Below, in pieces: positions 52,827-61,689 of a DNA stretch of 64,000 nt. A program made the position numbers and the translations under genes. Under the pieces are notes generated by a model. The model did no database searches. It was not told where the DNA came from and saw nothing but the letters and a program-made list of their open reading frames with translations. Source of the stretch: a virus. Location of the stretch: positions 1 through 64,000 of IMG/VR virus record IMGVR_UViG_3300032213_002833; one strand, written 5' to 3'. Each line of letters begins with the position of its first letter. Position 1 is the stretch's first letter.

Positions 52827-53560
52827 TTCATTTGAGTTTGAGTTTCAATAAATTTTATTTCATCTTGATGTTTCTCAGGGATAACTAAAATACAATCTTC
52901 AAGATGTTCAGTACATAGTAATCTATATGTTACATATCCCCATTCTTCTAATAATTTGATTACTTGTTGATCATTTTCTTGGTTAGGATAATTCTCAAGA
53001 AATATTATTGGATAGTTTGACTTAATTGTTTTTTCACCACCTATAAGAGCATTTAATTCAGATCCCTGAACATCTAGTTTTATTAAGTTTAGTTTGGGTA
53101 AATTTAAAGAGTCTATTGTTATTGTTTCTACTTCTTCTTCTCCTTTATCTAGATCTGTTAATCCTCTTCCCCCATAATTGATGCAATTTTCTGAGAAATG
53201 CTGTTCACTGGTGGGGGACATTTTTAAGGTACTAAATGAATTACTTAAACCTAACCTATACTGTTTGATTATATTAGATGCCCCATTTAATAAAACGTTT
53301 GTAGATAAAATGTTAAATATTAAAGGTTGAGGTTCAAAACTATATACTATTCCTTTATCAGCTAAGGAGGCGAAGCAAATTGAATGAAAACCTAAATTAG
53401 CTCCTCCATCTAATATAATATAATCTTCTTTAATAAATTGACTATAAAAATAAAATAAATGTTGTTCCCAATACCCGTAGTTTGCTATACAATTACTAAT
53501 TAAATCTTTTTCTAATAAGCAAAAATTTCCATAATTAGTTTCTTTAAAATATATGTTCAT
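52814..53560 (-). CDS. FkbM-family methyltransferase
   Basis: A 248-residue protein with SAM-binding DGGANLGFHSICFASLADKG (motif I, residues ~55), SFEPQP (motif II), the family marker IKLDVQGSELNALIGGEK and IIFLENYP. FkbM enzymes O-methylate sugars or other small acceptors. Placed inside the glycosyltransferase island, it probably caps glycans. Confidence 0.85.
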   Translation of the reverse strand: MNIYFKETNYGNFCLLEKDLISNCIANYGYWEQHLFYFYSQFIKEDYIILDGGANLGFHSICFASLADKGIVYSFEPQPLIFNILSTNVLLNGASNIIKQYRLGLSNSFSTLKMSPTSEQHFSENCINYGGRGLTDLDKGEEEVETITIDSLNLPKLNLIKLDVQGSELNALIGGEKTIKSNYPIIFLENYPNQENDQQVIKLLEEWGYVTYRLLCTEHLEDCILVIPEKHQDEIKFIETQTQMKWKK

Positions 53561-53581
53561 ACTCTTATTATCTGTTGATTG

Positions 53582-54424
53582 TTATTTAAGGAAATTTTGA
53601 ATTGCTGTATAACTTTCTTGTTCATATGTTTTATATAAATTATCTTCCCTAGTAGATAAAGTATTGGTTCTTTTTAATGGGTGTTGGTAATTATGCCCTT
53701 TTATTCTATTTTTAATGATATATTGAGGGATTTTATTTTTTAAAAATACTAAATTAGCACAATAATCTTCCCTAGAAAAATGTAAATCATTAGGAATAAA
53801 CTTGGGAAGATTAGGAGATAAAGCTAATAATGCTCCATCTATTTTAGGTGAACCATTTTTAATTATTTTTATGTCTCCCATATCATTTACATTGTTTAAA
53901 GCTTCATAATTTATGTAATCATCACAAAACAAATATGGTGGAAGGGCATTATTTCTTTTAGGCCAACTTCTTTCATACAAATCCAACCCTTCAAATTCAA
54001 CTACCCCCCATGAATCGTCCCCCATTTTTCTAGAGGCTAAACTTAATATATGAGGTTCTTGAATTTCTATATTAGATAAAATATAAAAATAATCTTCAGG
54101 AACTAAACAATCACTTTCTCCCCATACTGTATACTTGTAATCATTTGAGTATGTCTCTCTTCTCCAATCCCCTATATTATAAAAAGGATCATTATCTGTT
54201 TTATAAATAATCTCAGCATCTTTTAATACAGGATGATCAATGAATTCATTAAACATATCCTCAGATTTCCCTTCTATAGGTTTTTCTAGATATGTCTGGG
54301 AATTTAGGCAAAGGAGTAATTTTATGGGGAGTGAAGAGTGTTTTAATGAATATTGAAGGGAATCTAATGTTTCATTTAGTATTTTAGATTCATACCACAT
54401 TATATGTTGTTGATATAATATCAT
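53582..54424 (-). CDS. Glycosyltransferase-like protein (280 aa)
   Basis: GT-A-like with donor region LLLCLNSQTYLEKP, then VWGESDCLVPEDYFYILSNI, in which ESDC replaces DxD. It overlaps the next upstream gene by 4 nt. The divergent acidic motif makes family assignment less certain. Confidence 0.6.
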   Translation of the reverse strand: MILYQQHIMWYESKILNETLDSLQYSLKHSSLPIKLLLCLNSQTYLEKPIEGKSEDMFNEFIDHPVLKDAEIIYKTDNDPFYNIGDWRRETYSNDYKYTVWGESDCLVPEDYFYILSNIEIQEPHILSLASRKMGDDSWGVVEFEGLDLYERSWPKRNNALPPYLFCDDYINYEALNNVNDMGDIKIIKNGSPKIDGALLALSPNLPKFIPNDLHFSREDYCANLVFLKNKIPQYIIKNRIKGHNYQHPLKRTNTLSTREDNLYKTYEQESYTAIQNFLK

Positions 54425-55131
54425 AATTGATAATTTTTAGCTAAATTTCGATAATGGTTTAATATATGAATAGAATTTATTTTTTCAAAGTACTTATACA
54501 TTCCTCTTTCAGCTAAAGTATTATAACTGCTTGAATTAGTTTCTTTTATTGTTGCACTCCCTAAATGAACTGCAGTTACTACATCTAATACTCCTACTTT
54601 CCATTCATTTTGTTCACATACATACCCAGAATAAACATCATTTCCCCAACCATATGTTAGATCATCATCATATTGTTTTAAATACTCTATAAAATCTCTA
54701 TGGATTAAAGGACATTGAAAATCAACCCAAGGAACTTGTCTAATATCTTTTGAATACCAATTATTCATTGTTGGCCAATAACATTGATTCTCTTCAGGTT
54801 GGATGATTGAAGGAGATATAATTTTATATTCATGAAGTTCATTTCTAAGAGTTTTTACAAAATCTTTTCCATGGACTACTAAATCACTGTTTAAAAATAA
54901 TAAAGAATCATATTCTGGGTTGTCTAATATCCATTGGAAAGCTAAGTTAAGTCCTCCCCCAAACATTAAGTTTTGGTCTACTCTGATAGAGGGGTTATCA
55001 GGTTTTATTTCACTTCCATTATCTAATATAACTAAATCATAATCTTGATTTTCATATGGTTTAAGTTGTCTATATAAACGATCAGTAAAATGTTTTGTAT
55101 TATAGTGGAGGATAACTGCTAATGTTTTCAT
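54421..55131 (-). CDS. Glycosyltransferase family 2 (236 aa)
   Basis: GT2 motifs in order: VILHYNTKHFTDRLYRQLKP, DLVILDNGS, then MFGGGLNLAFQWIL and SLLFLNSDLVV (N-x-D for DxD). The short length is typical of phage GT2 enzymes. A TATAAATA late-promoter match lies 20 nt upstream of its start. Confidence 0.85.
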   Translation of the reverse strand: MKTLAVILHYNTKHFTDRLYRQLKPYENQDYDLVILDNGSEIKPDNPSIRVDQNLMFGGGLNLAFQWILDNPEYDSLLFLNSDLVVHGKDFVKTLRNELHEYKIISPSIIQPEENQCYWPTMNNWYSKDIRQVPWVDFQCPLIHRDFIEYLKQYDDDLTYGWGNDVYSGYVCEQNEWKVGVLDVVTAVHLGSATIKETNSSSYNTLAERGMYKYFEKINSIHILNHYRNLAKNYQL

Positions 55132-55151
55132 CTTAAAGAAATATATAATGT

Positions 55152-55159
55152 TATTTATA
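55152..55159 (-). promoter_or_regulatory. TATAAATA, T4-type late promoter candidate
   Basis: Exact TATAAATA in coding orientation, ending 20 nt before the ATG at 55131. Here distance and orientation both fit a T4 late promoter. Confidence 0.5.
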
Positions 55160-55163
55160 CTTT

Positions 55164-55721
55164 TTATTTTTTAAACCCATAAAAATATAAATCATGTAAT
55201 TCTACACCTAAACATTCACCATATTCTATATCATATTGTTCATATTGATGAATAAATTCTTTAAAATTATTTATATCATCTATACTTAGATTTCTGTAAT
55301 AATCAGACCATTCTTCTGAGATTTGTAATAATAATGGGGCAGCATATGATCCGTCACTGCCTCTAGTTCCATGTTCTTGCCTATTAGGGGCGGCGCATGT
55401 AAATAAAAATAAACCTCCTGGTTTGAGCATTCTAGTAATGTTTAAAAGGCTTTTTTCCCAAAACATATCATGTTCAAAAACCTCAGTACTTATAATTACA
55501 TCATAACTATTATCAGGGGCTTGATATTGATGAGATATACTAATAATGTCTACATTAGGCCCCTCAGCAACATCTAATCCAGTATATTCACAATTGGTAA
55601 ATAAATGTTTATTACTTCCGTTTATATCTAATGAACCTACATCCAAAACTTTTTTTCCTATAAAATACTCTGGGAATTGTGATTTAATTTTGTTACAATA
55701 ATTTACTACGGTAAAATGCAT
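55164..55721 (-). CDS. SAM-dependent methyltransferase, class I
   Basis: A 185-residue enzyme with motif I GKKVLDVGSLDINGSNKHLF, GLDVAEGPNVDIIS (acidic residue after strand 2) and DVIISTEVFEHDMFWEKSLL, then RMLKPGGLFLFTCAAPNRQE: a complete Methyltransf_11-like pattern. It probably acts on glycan or another small acceptor because of its neighbours. Confidence 0.85.
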   Translation of the reverse strand: MHFTVVNYCNKIKSQFPEYFIGKKVLDVGSLDINGSNKHLFTNCEYTGLDVAEGPNVDIISISHQYQAPDNSYDVIISTEVFEHDMFWEKSLLNITRMLKPGGLFLFTCAAPNRQEHGTRGSDGSYAAPLLLQISEEWSDYYRNLSIDDINNFKEFIHQYEQYDIEYGECLGVELHDLYFYGFKK

Positions 55722-55746
55722 AATTTTAATTTTTTATTAGTTAATA

Positions 55747-56538
55747 TTAATATATAATGTTTGTACTCCAATTTGATTGTAAAATAACTCCTAAATAATA
55801 TTTAGATAACTTATCATTATCTAACTTATAATGTTTATCATATTCATATTGTGATGAATAATGGTAAACTTTAAATAATGGGCCCCTAGGGTATATTGGG
55901 ATTGTGTTATCATGTAATAACCATTCTCCATACCATGTAAACTCTGATGGGGTTGTTTTGAATAAATCTGTAAAATTTAAATTATTTGGTTGTAAATATT
56001 TTTCATATAATGACTTCCAAACAGAAGCAGACCAAATAACAGGTGAAGGACCAAAGTCATAAATAACTCCATCTCTTTGAAAGAACTCCATTATAGATAA
56101 ACGGTCATTTTTATATTCTTTATACGGATCAAAACCTGGTTGATGTTTATCCATAAATTCAAAAAGTTCTCGATGCTCATGACATATAGTATATGGAGTA
56201 TTATCATTATACATGAAATCTTTAACATAAAAAGGTTTAATAAAAACACTATCTGAATCTATACAAACATAATTTTCACATAATTGTAGTTTCCAAAATT
56301 GACTTTTTACTACTTGTTGGCCTAACCAACCTTGATTAGTAGAGTCAATATCTTCATCTGGGATCAATGTGTATAGATTGTCACCTAATATATTAGAAAA
56401 TAATTCTAAATCTTCTTTTGGGGTTGAAATAAAAAATGGGATAGAGTCTCTATTATATAGTGTTATACTGTCTAAAAGAGATTTTACTCTATATACATCA
56501 TTTTTATATGATTTACAATATAAAACTATTTTTTCCAT
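55747..56538 (-). CDS. Glycosyltransferase-like protein, DUF6492-type
   Basis: A 263-residue GT-A-like protein: MEKIVLYCKSYKNDVYRVKS, a donor region and VCIDSDSVFIKPFYVKDFMY with DSD as the metal motif. The W-Y-G-E-W-L-L motif further on is typical of this type. Unknown acceptor. Confidence 0.7.
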   Translation of the reverse strand: MEKIVLYCKSYKNDVYRVKSLLDSITLYNRDSIPFFISTPKEDLELFSNILGDNLYTLIPDEDIDSTNQGWLGQQVVKSQFWKLQLCENYVCIDSDSVFIKPFYVKDFMYNDNTPYTICHEHRELFEFMDKHQPGFDPYKEYKNDRLSIMEFFQRDGVIYDFGPSPVIWSASVWKSLYEKYLQPNNLNFTDLFKTTPSEFTWYGEWLLHDNTIPIYPRGPLFKVYHYSSQYEYDKHYKLDNDKLSKYYLGVILQSNWSTNIIY

Positions 56539-56564
56539 TAATTATAATTTTTTATTGTTTTGAA

Positions 56565-57188
56565 TTAAATATTTGTATAAAATTCATTTTGTTTCTCTTG
56601 TCTTTCTATTGTTTTTGGGTGGTTTAAAGCAAAATACTCTACATCAGGTAATGCTGTATATATTTTAAAGCCATCTAAACGCTCATGTACTTTGTTTACC
56701 CATTGAATTTCCGGTTTATTTTTCCAAATACGCCATTGGTAATCAGGCCAATTAACCCATCCAGCATCATTTACTTTCCAACCCCATTTTGCAATGTGTT
56801 CCGGAGTTAAACCCTCTACTGTATTTACTCGTGGAACTAGGAAAACATCTATATCTTCGTTTTCAACTAGTATATCGGGTAAAACTGCTATTAGATTTTC
56901 ATTTGGTATTTCATCAGCATCAATTTGAAAAATATAATCTCCAGTACAAAATGAAGATAGTTTATTTTTCCAATCAGCAAAATGCCCTTCAAATTTTGCT
57001 TTATACCATGAAAACTCTCCATTCACTGAATGGGAACGGAGGAAATCCTCAATTTCAGGGTCACCATTTGTTTCATCATATAAGATCACTATGTTGTCTT
57101 GTAAACGTTTATGTTGAAGCAAAAACCCCACTAAACGTTGAATTTCAATAAATTCGTTACAGACTGTGATTGCGTACGTAATTTTCAT
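56565..57188 (-). CDS. Glycosyltransferase family 2 (207 aa)
   Basis: GT2 motifs: MKITYAITVCNEFIEIQRLV, IVILYDETNGDPEIEDFLRS, DYIFQIDADEIPNENLIAVL (DAD metal motif) and KVHERLDG. A complete GT-A core but no C-terminal extension. It begins the downstream part of the modification operon. Confidence 0.8.
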   Translation of the reverse strand: MKITYAITVCNEFIEIQRLVGFLLQHKRLQDNIVILYDETNGDPEIEDFLRSHSVNGEFSWYKAKFEGHFADWKNKLSSFCTGDYIFQIDADEIPNENLIAVLPDILVENEDIDVFLVPRVNTVEGLTPEHIAKWGWKVNDAGWVNWPDYQWRIWKNKPEIQWVNKVHERLDGFKIYTALPDVEYFALNHPKTIERQEKQNEFYTNI

Positions 57189-57195
57189 ATACCTT

Positions 57196-57354
57196 TTATT
57201 TTTTCGTTGTTGTATTAATTTTAGTAGGTAAATCTATTCCGTTACCTAATTCTAATAGTTTAAAATATTTTTCATCTCCAACTACACCATCAACAGTCCA
57301 TTCTGTTTTTACCCCATTTTCGTAAATGGGAATGGAATATGTTTCTTTATTCAT
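57196..57354 (-). CDS. Small hypothetical protein (52 aa)
   Basis: ATG at 57354; product MNKETYSIPIYENGVKTEWT, then VDGVVGDEKYFKLLELGNGI. A beta-rich small protein. It lies between the GIY-YIG gene and the GT2 gene. No family recognised. Confidence 0.5.
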   Translation of the reverse strand: MNKETYSIPIYENGVKTEWTVDGVVGDEKYFKLLELGNGIDLPTKINTTTKK

Positions 57355-57398
57355 ATAACTTTTATTTTATTGAATATAATAATGGTTTTGGAGGTATC

Positions 57399-58064
57399 CT
57401 AGTTATTTTGGTATTTCCAAATAAAACCCCCTGAGGTTTTGCTTGAACCTGTTAAAGCTCCTGAAAGGGTGCCTTGGGCTACTCCTATATATTGAGATGC
57501 TTCATTTACAGAAGGAAAAATTTTTAATATTTCTTTAGTATGTTTATCTAACATCATAACAGGTTTTTTATTTTTTTCTTTAGGAACCCCTTTTGTAATT
57601 TCAGATCGTTTTTGGCGGGATTGTTCTGAATGATTTTTATATCCAGCATTTGGTTTTTTCTTTCCTTTATTTCCTTCTCTTCTCTTTTGGTTAATTATTT
57701 CTTTCTCTTCATTTGTTTTCAATGACCAAATTTTTTTTAAATTATTTTTAAATTCTTCACTTTTAGGTCCTCCTCCTTGGTCATGTAAACTACAAAATAA
57801 AACCTTTTTCCAATTCCCTTTAAATTGATCCAAGTAATATTGTTTCCAATATGTTTCTCTTTCATTAAGTTGTTCTATAGAACATTCTTCTATAACATCA
57901 TGAATATGATTTTCCCAACCATATTTTTTAATAGAATTTAAAATAATATTTCCTATTGAATTCATGTATTTATAATGTTGTTTTCTTCCCAAAACATCAA
58001 TGCTTTGCCCTATATAAATCTTTCCAGAAGGAGACGTAATTTTGTATATTCCAATAATTTTCAT
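57399..58064 (-). CDS. GIY-YIG homing endonuclease
   Basis: The start at 58064 (MKIIGIYKITSPSGKIYIGQ) is preferred over one 6 codons upstream. GIYKI and YIGQS form the GIY-YIG active site, and RETYWKQYYL carries the conserved Glu. Basic NUMOD3-like repeats (SEEFKNNLKKIW, KKPNAGYKNHSEQSRQKRSE) and an IENR1/NUMOD-like end (SVNEASQYIGVAQGTLSGAL) bind DNA. Free-standing SegA-like homing endonucleases spread in T4-type phages. It is inserted within the sugar-modification island. Confidence 0.9.
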   Translation of the reverse strand: MKIIGIYKITSPSGKIYIGQSIDVLGRKQHYKYMNSIGNIILNSIKKYGWENHIHDVIEECSIEQLNERETYWKQYYLDQFKGNWKKVLFCSLHDQGGGPKSEEFKNNLKKIWSLKTNEEKEIINQKRREGNKGKKKPNAGYKNHSEQSRQKRSEITKGVPKEKNKKPVMMLDKHTKEILKIFPSVNEASQYIGVAQGTLSGALTGSSKTSGGFIWKYQNN

Positions 58065-58067
58065 TTG

Positions 58068-58096
58068 AAAAAAGAACCTCAACGGATTTTGAGGTT
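58068..58096 (-). terminator. Rho-independent terminator before the homing endonuclease
   Basis: On the coding strand AACCTCAA / TTGAGGTT with a 6-nt loop, followed by CTTTTTT. It ends the transcript of the 155-residue gene 4 nt before the GIY-YIG start. A further stem CCGTA / TACGG lies close by, so a ~130-nt spacer is mostly structured. Confidence 0.75.
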
Positions 58097-58198
58097 ACGG
58101 GCTCTACTTTCCATTGAGGTTTTGTTTAAATATTTTACATCGTAGCCGTAACTCTACGGTTATACATATTGGAAAAATATGGAAAGATACAAAATATT

Positions 58199-58666
58199 TT
58201 AACTATTCTGGAAGATGTTTATGTAATCTAATGCCTCAATATAATCACGCTCGTCAAACAATTTCATATTAGCCATATCCATTTTATATTCCATAAACCC
58301 ACCTGGTTTACCGGGGATTGGGTGATTGACTCTTTCTCTTTCAGGGATTTTAATTGATTTTACTGCTGCCCACCCCCAACTTTGAGCATTTGAACCATTA
58401 GCAAATACCATACCTAATCCAGATTCATTGATTGTGTTTGGAATCCAAGTTAAACCTGTTTTTTCATCTTTCCAAGCTAAATCTTTATATAATTCAGGTA
58501 AAGTTTCCATTTGAGTTTCATAAAACTCTTCACCTTCTTTCATTAAGCTGTTAGTCCAAAAACCACAAGATAAACTTAGGTAATTTGATATATCAGGGGT
58601 AACCTGTGTTTTATAACACAAGTCACCTCCTGATTTTGGGCAATTTATTATTTCTTCGTATTGCAT
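58199..58666 (-). CDS. Conserved phage protein (155 aa)
   Basis: Begins MQYEEIINCPKSGGDLCYKT, then SLSCGFWTNSLMKEGEEFYE and a Trp-rich core (SWGWAAVKSIKIPERERVNH). I recognise this arrangement from other T4-like phages of marine bacteria; function unknown. It overlaps nothing and lies 2 nt from the GT4 gene. Confidence 0.6.
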   Translation of the reverse strand: MQYEEIINCPKSGGDLCYKTQVTPDISNYLSLSCGFWTNSLMKEGEEFYETQMETLPELYKDLAWKDEKTGLTWIPNTINESGLGMVFANGSNAQSWGWAAVKSIKIPERERVNHPIPGKPGGFMEYKMDMANMKLFDERDYIEALDYINIFQNS

Positions 58667-58668
58667 AT

Positions 58669-59973
58669 TTATTTTGTTTCTGTTGTTTCTACTTTTTTAA
58701 GTTTTGGGAGCTCTATTTTAGAAAGTTTTGGTAATTGAAGTTGGACATGTTTTGGAAATTCAGGTATTTTTTCTTCAAATACTTTACCTAGTTTTTCTTT
58801 CATATTGTCAAATGAAAATTTAGATCTTGATTGAAAACCTTGTCTTTTTGCTTTTTCAGCATATCCTTTATAGTTTTCAAATACATCTTTTAAATAATGT
58901 CCTACGTGACCAGTATCAACTGAGAACCATTGTGCTTCTTTTAATAACATGTTATTTGCAGCACTCGGGTGTACATTGGTTAATTCACCAGGTAACAACG
59001 TAGTAAATTCAGGGTTTAAATAGTCAATATGGCCACTCCAATTTGTTGTAATAATTGGTTTATTAACCATAGAAAACTCAAGTAATGGACGACCAAACCC
59101 TTCTCCTTTAGTTAAATTAACCATTGCTTTAACTTTAGAGTGATTATAGATTTCATTCATTTCCTCGTCTGTAAATTCACCATGTAGTAAATAAACATTT
59201 GGTAAATTATTTGATTTACAAGAATCTTTAATTGCTTTAATTTTTTTCAATAATTCATCTCTATCCATATAAGATGATCCTACTTGAGATGTTTTTAAAA
59301 TTAATGCTGGTTTTTTAGATTTGTTTTTAAATGTTTCAAAAAATGCTTTAATAAGCAATCCTACATTTTTTCTATCCTCACCTAATTGACCTTGCATCCA
59401 ATGTCCTACAAACAAATAAGCAAATTCTTCTTTAATTGAAGATAAATCAAAAGTTGATTTAACTGGTTTATATGTTTCAATGTTTGCACCCTCAAATATT
59501 ACCTCACTATCTCCATTCCACTCAATGGTTCCCATTGGTTGGTTGGTTCTTTGGTCGCGTTTTTCAAATTTACTATTTTTAAGTACTTCAATTGTATGTT
59601 TTGAGGAACCTAAAATTAAATCCATTCTACCACATCCTTCAACCCATTCAGCTGGGGAAATTGTAGTTTCAATTCCAGCGGTGCAACCAATGTTATATTT
59701 TCCAATTGGTTGAAATTCATTTGGAACGGTAATTTGCATCCAGATTTCTGGTTGAGATGGTAATTGTGGTGAGGTTAATAGGTGTGAAGTTAAAAATGAC
59801 CATTCCGGATTATCTTTAATAAATCCTTTTGGTGTTGCACCCCATCGTTGAGGTAAAACTTTAACATCGTATTTATCTAATTCAATAATCGCTTTAACGA
59901 TATCGCGAGAACGTGCTCCATAACCACTATAAGTGTCAATTGGGCAACTAATTACAAAAACTGGTTTGCTCAT
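58669..59973 (-). CDS. Glycosyltransferase family 4, GT-B (434 aa)
   Basis: A GT-B enzyme: N-terminal VISCPIDTYSGYGARSRDIV, central FVGHWMQGQLGEDRKNVGLL (GT4 hinge), then VNLTKGEGFGRPLLEFSMVN with the E-x7-E donor-binding motif. It ends with a Lys/Leu/Glu-rich tail. It is the second of two GT4 genes in tandem. Confidence 0.85.
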   Translation of the reverse strand: MSKPVFVISCPIDTYSGYGARSRDIVKAIIELDKYDVKVLPQRWGATPKGFIKDNPEWSFLTSHLLTSPQLPSQPEIWMQITVPNEFQPIGKYNIGCTAGIETTISPAEWVEGCGRMDLILGSSKHTIEVLKNSKFEKRDQRTNQPMGTIEWNGDSEVIFEGANIETYKPVKSTFDLSSIKEEFAYLFVGHWMQGQLGEDRKNVGLLIKAFFETFKNKSKKPALILKTSQVGSSYMDRDELLKKIKAIKDSCKSNNLPNVYLLHGEFTDEEMNEIYNHSKVKAMVNLTKGEGFGRPLLEFSMVNKPIITTNWSGHIDYLNPEFTTLLPGELTNVHPSAANNMLLKEAQWFSVDTGHVGHYLKDVFENYKGYAEKAKRQGFQSRSKFSFDNMKEKLGKVFEEKIPEFPKHVQLQLPKLSKIELPKLKKVETTETK

Positions 59974-59977
59974 AATT

Positions 59978-61417
59978 TTAATATAATAATTCGTGTTTAA
60001 TTGTATCTTCTTTTATCTCATTGCAATTGATTAACTCATACTTTACTCGTGGAATCCACGTGTCAAATAATTTATCTATCGCGTTAATTGCTCTAACTCC
60101 CATATGCTCACCAGTTAATCCTGCTTCATTTACAGCCCAATGTCTTCCTGTTTTACCAAGTGATTTTCTTGTTTCTCTATCCATTGCATATACTTCCGAA
60201 ATTCGAGCGGCTGCATCTTCGGCTGTACATCTATCATCCCAAATATAAGGTGTTTTAGGTGAACCTTGAATTGAACGATTTGTTGGATAAACCGGAAATG
60301 CCCATGAACCATGGTTTTTCAATCTACCAGTGTGGTTTGAAGGTAATTTTGGGGTTGGTGTAAACCAATTACCATATTCGTCTTCAAATCGCATTTGATC
60401 TTGCATTCCACCTGTTACGTTAGCTATAATTACAGTTCCCGCTAAAATTGCCTCTGTTAATGATAGACCCCATCCTTCATTTGAAGTTAACAAAATCTGA
60501 GTGTCTGCAATGTTATACAAATAGTTCAAATGTTTGTGGTCTAATTTATTAGTTGAAAAATAAATTGCATTTGGATAATCTTGAAACAATATTTTTCTAA
60601 CTGCATCTAGATCCGTTCCATGCTCACTTATTACCTCGGTGTGTAAAACCATAGCACATTTTTGAGCTTTCTCTTTTGGTAATGTGTCTAAAAAGAATCT
60701 AAACGCAAGCATTGTATCCGGAATTTGTTTACGTCTAATATTTCTTGAATTAAAAAATACTACAAAATCTTTTTCCTCTCCCGAAAATAAATTTTTCTTA
60801 AATGCCTCTAATTCTTTTAGTTCATTTTCGTTTTCAATCGGATAAAAATGATTTTCATTTAAACCATGAGGAACATACTCTATAATTTTACCTTCTGCTT
60901 TCTCACCCAATACAAGTTCATTTATCAATTTTGTTTGTTTTGAAATTGCTAGTAACGCATCACACGACTCGTAAAATGCTTTGTTGTACAATGGTGCTGG
61001 GTAATCATCCCAGATGTTTAAATAAATGATTGGGGTTGTTTTTCTAATCTCGTTTTCAATCATAAATAACCACTCAAAGTATCTTGGGTCCGTAATCAAC
61101 ATGATTGCATCTGGTTTTTCAATTTCAATCATGTGTCTAATCAAATCTGCATCACCGTAACCGTTTGTTGGGTATAAAAACACTGATGTATCTGTTAGGC
61201 CTGTACTTGAGTTTGTGTCTTGAGATAAATCAAAACGTTTGCCTTGTTCTGGATGATTAATTGCTCCTGCAATATTGACCCAATTGAAATGTTGTGCTGT
61301 GTGTAAAACTAGTTCACGTGCTACTGTTGCTACACCCGAATGGACTCTAATGTCGTCGCAAATCAATAGGATTTTTTTTCTCTCGTTTTGAGGTAAATAA
61401 CCGAATTTGTCTTTCAT
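59978..61417 (-). CDS. Glycosyltransferase family 4, GT-B (479 aa)
   Basis: N-terminal ILLICDDIRVHSGVATVARE and C-terminal LLTSNEGWGLSLTEAILAGT (E-x7-E) show a complete GT-B fold, with FNSRNIRRKQIPDTMLAFRF as hinge region. It is 4 nt from the second GT4 gene. Both enzymes probably act on the same glycan, on the virion, host surface or DNA. Confidence 0.85.
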   Translation of the reverse strand: MKDKFGYLPQNERKKILLICDDIRVHSGVATVARELVLHTAQHFNWVNIAGAINHPEQGKRFDLSQDTNSSTGLTDTSVFLYPTNGYGDADLIRHMIEIEKPDAIMLITDPRYFEWLFMIENEIRKTTPIIYLNIWDDYPAPLYNKAFYESCDALLAISKQTKLINELVLGEKAEGKIIEYVPHGLNENHFYPIENENELKELEAFKKNLFSGEEKDFVVFFNSRNIRRKQIPDTMLAFRFFLDTLPKEKAQKCAMVLHTEVISEHGTDLDAVRKILFQDYPNAIYFSTNKLDHKHLNYLYNIADTQILLTSNEGWGLSLTEAILAGTVIIANVTGGMQDQMRFEDEYGNWFTPTPKLPSNHTGRLKNHGSWAFPVYPTNRSIQGSPKTPYIWDDRCTAEDAAARISEVYAMDRETRKSLGKTGRHWAVNEAGLTGEHMGVRAINAIDKLFDTWIPRVKYELINCNEIKEDTIKHELLY

Positions 61418-61448
61418 ATATAACTTTATTTTGTTTAAATGTAAAAAA

Positions 61449-61646
61449 TTAATCTTCGCTTTCCAAGCTTAGATCATTGTGATTGTGTACTTTTTTTCTA
61501 AAGTCCTCGTCTGTTAAATAAAGGTGAATTGCTCGTTCACTTAGTTTTTGAAACGAAAACTTGCGTTTAATACACTCGATTTTAAATTTGTCGAATAGGT
61601 CCGTATCTATTTTTACGGAGGTTAATTGTTGGTTTTTTTCACTCAT
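61449..61646 (-). CDS. Ribbon-helix-helix-like regulator (65 aa)
   Basis: The pattern LTSVKIDTDLFDKFKIECIK, then RKFSFQKLSERAIHLYLTDE, is that of small phage DNA-binding proteins with a ribbon-helix-helix-like core (strand VKID, helix, helix). It may regulate transcription near the glycosyltransferase operon. Family knowledge by eye. Confidence 0.6.
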   Translation of the reverse strand: MSEKNQQLTSVKIDTDLFDKFKIECIKRKFSFQKLSERAIHLYLTDEDFRKKVHNHNDLSLESED

Positions 61647-61689
61647 ATGTTTTTAATTTTATGTTATCATATATACATATGGTGGTATA

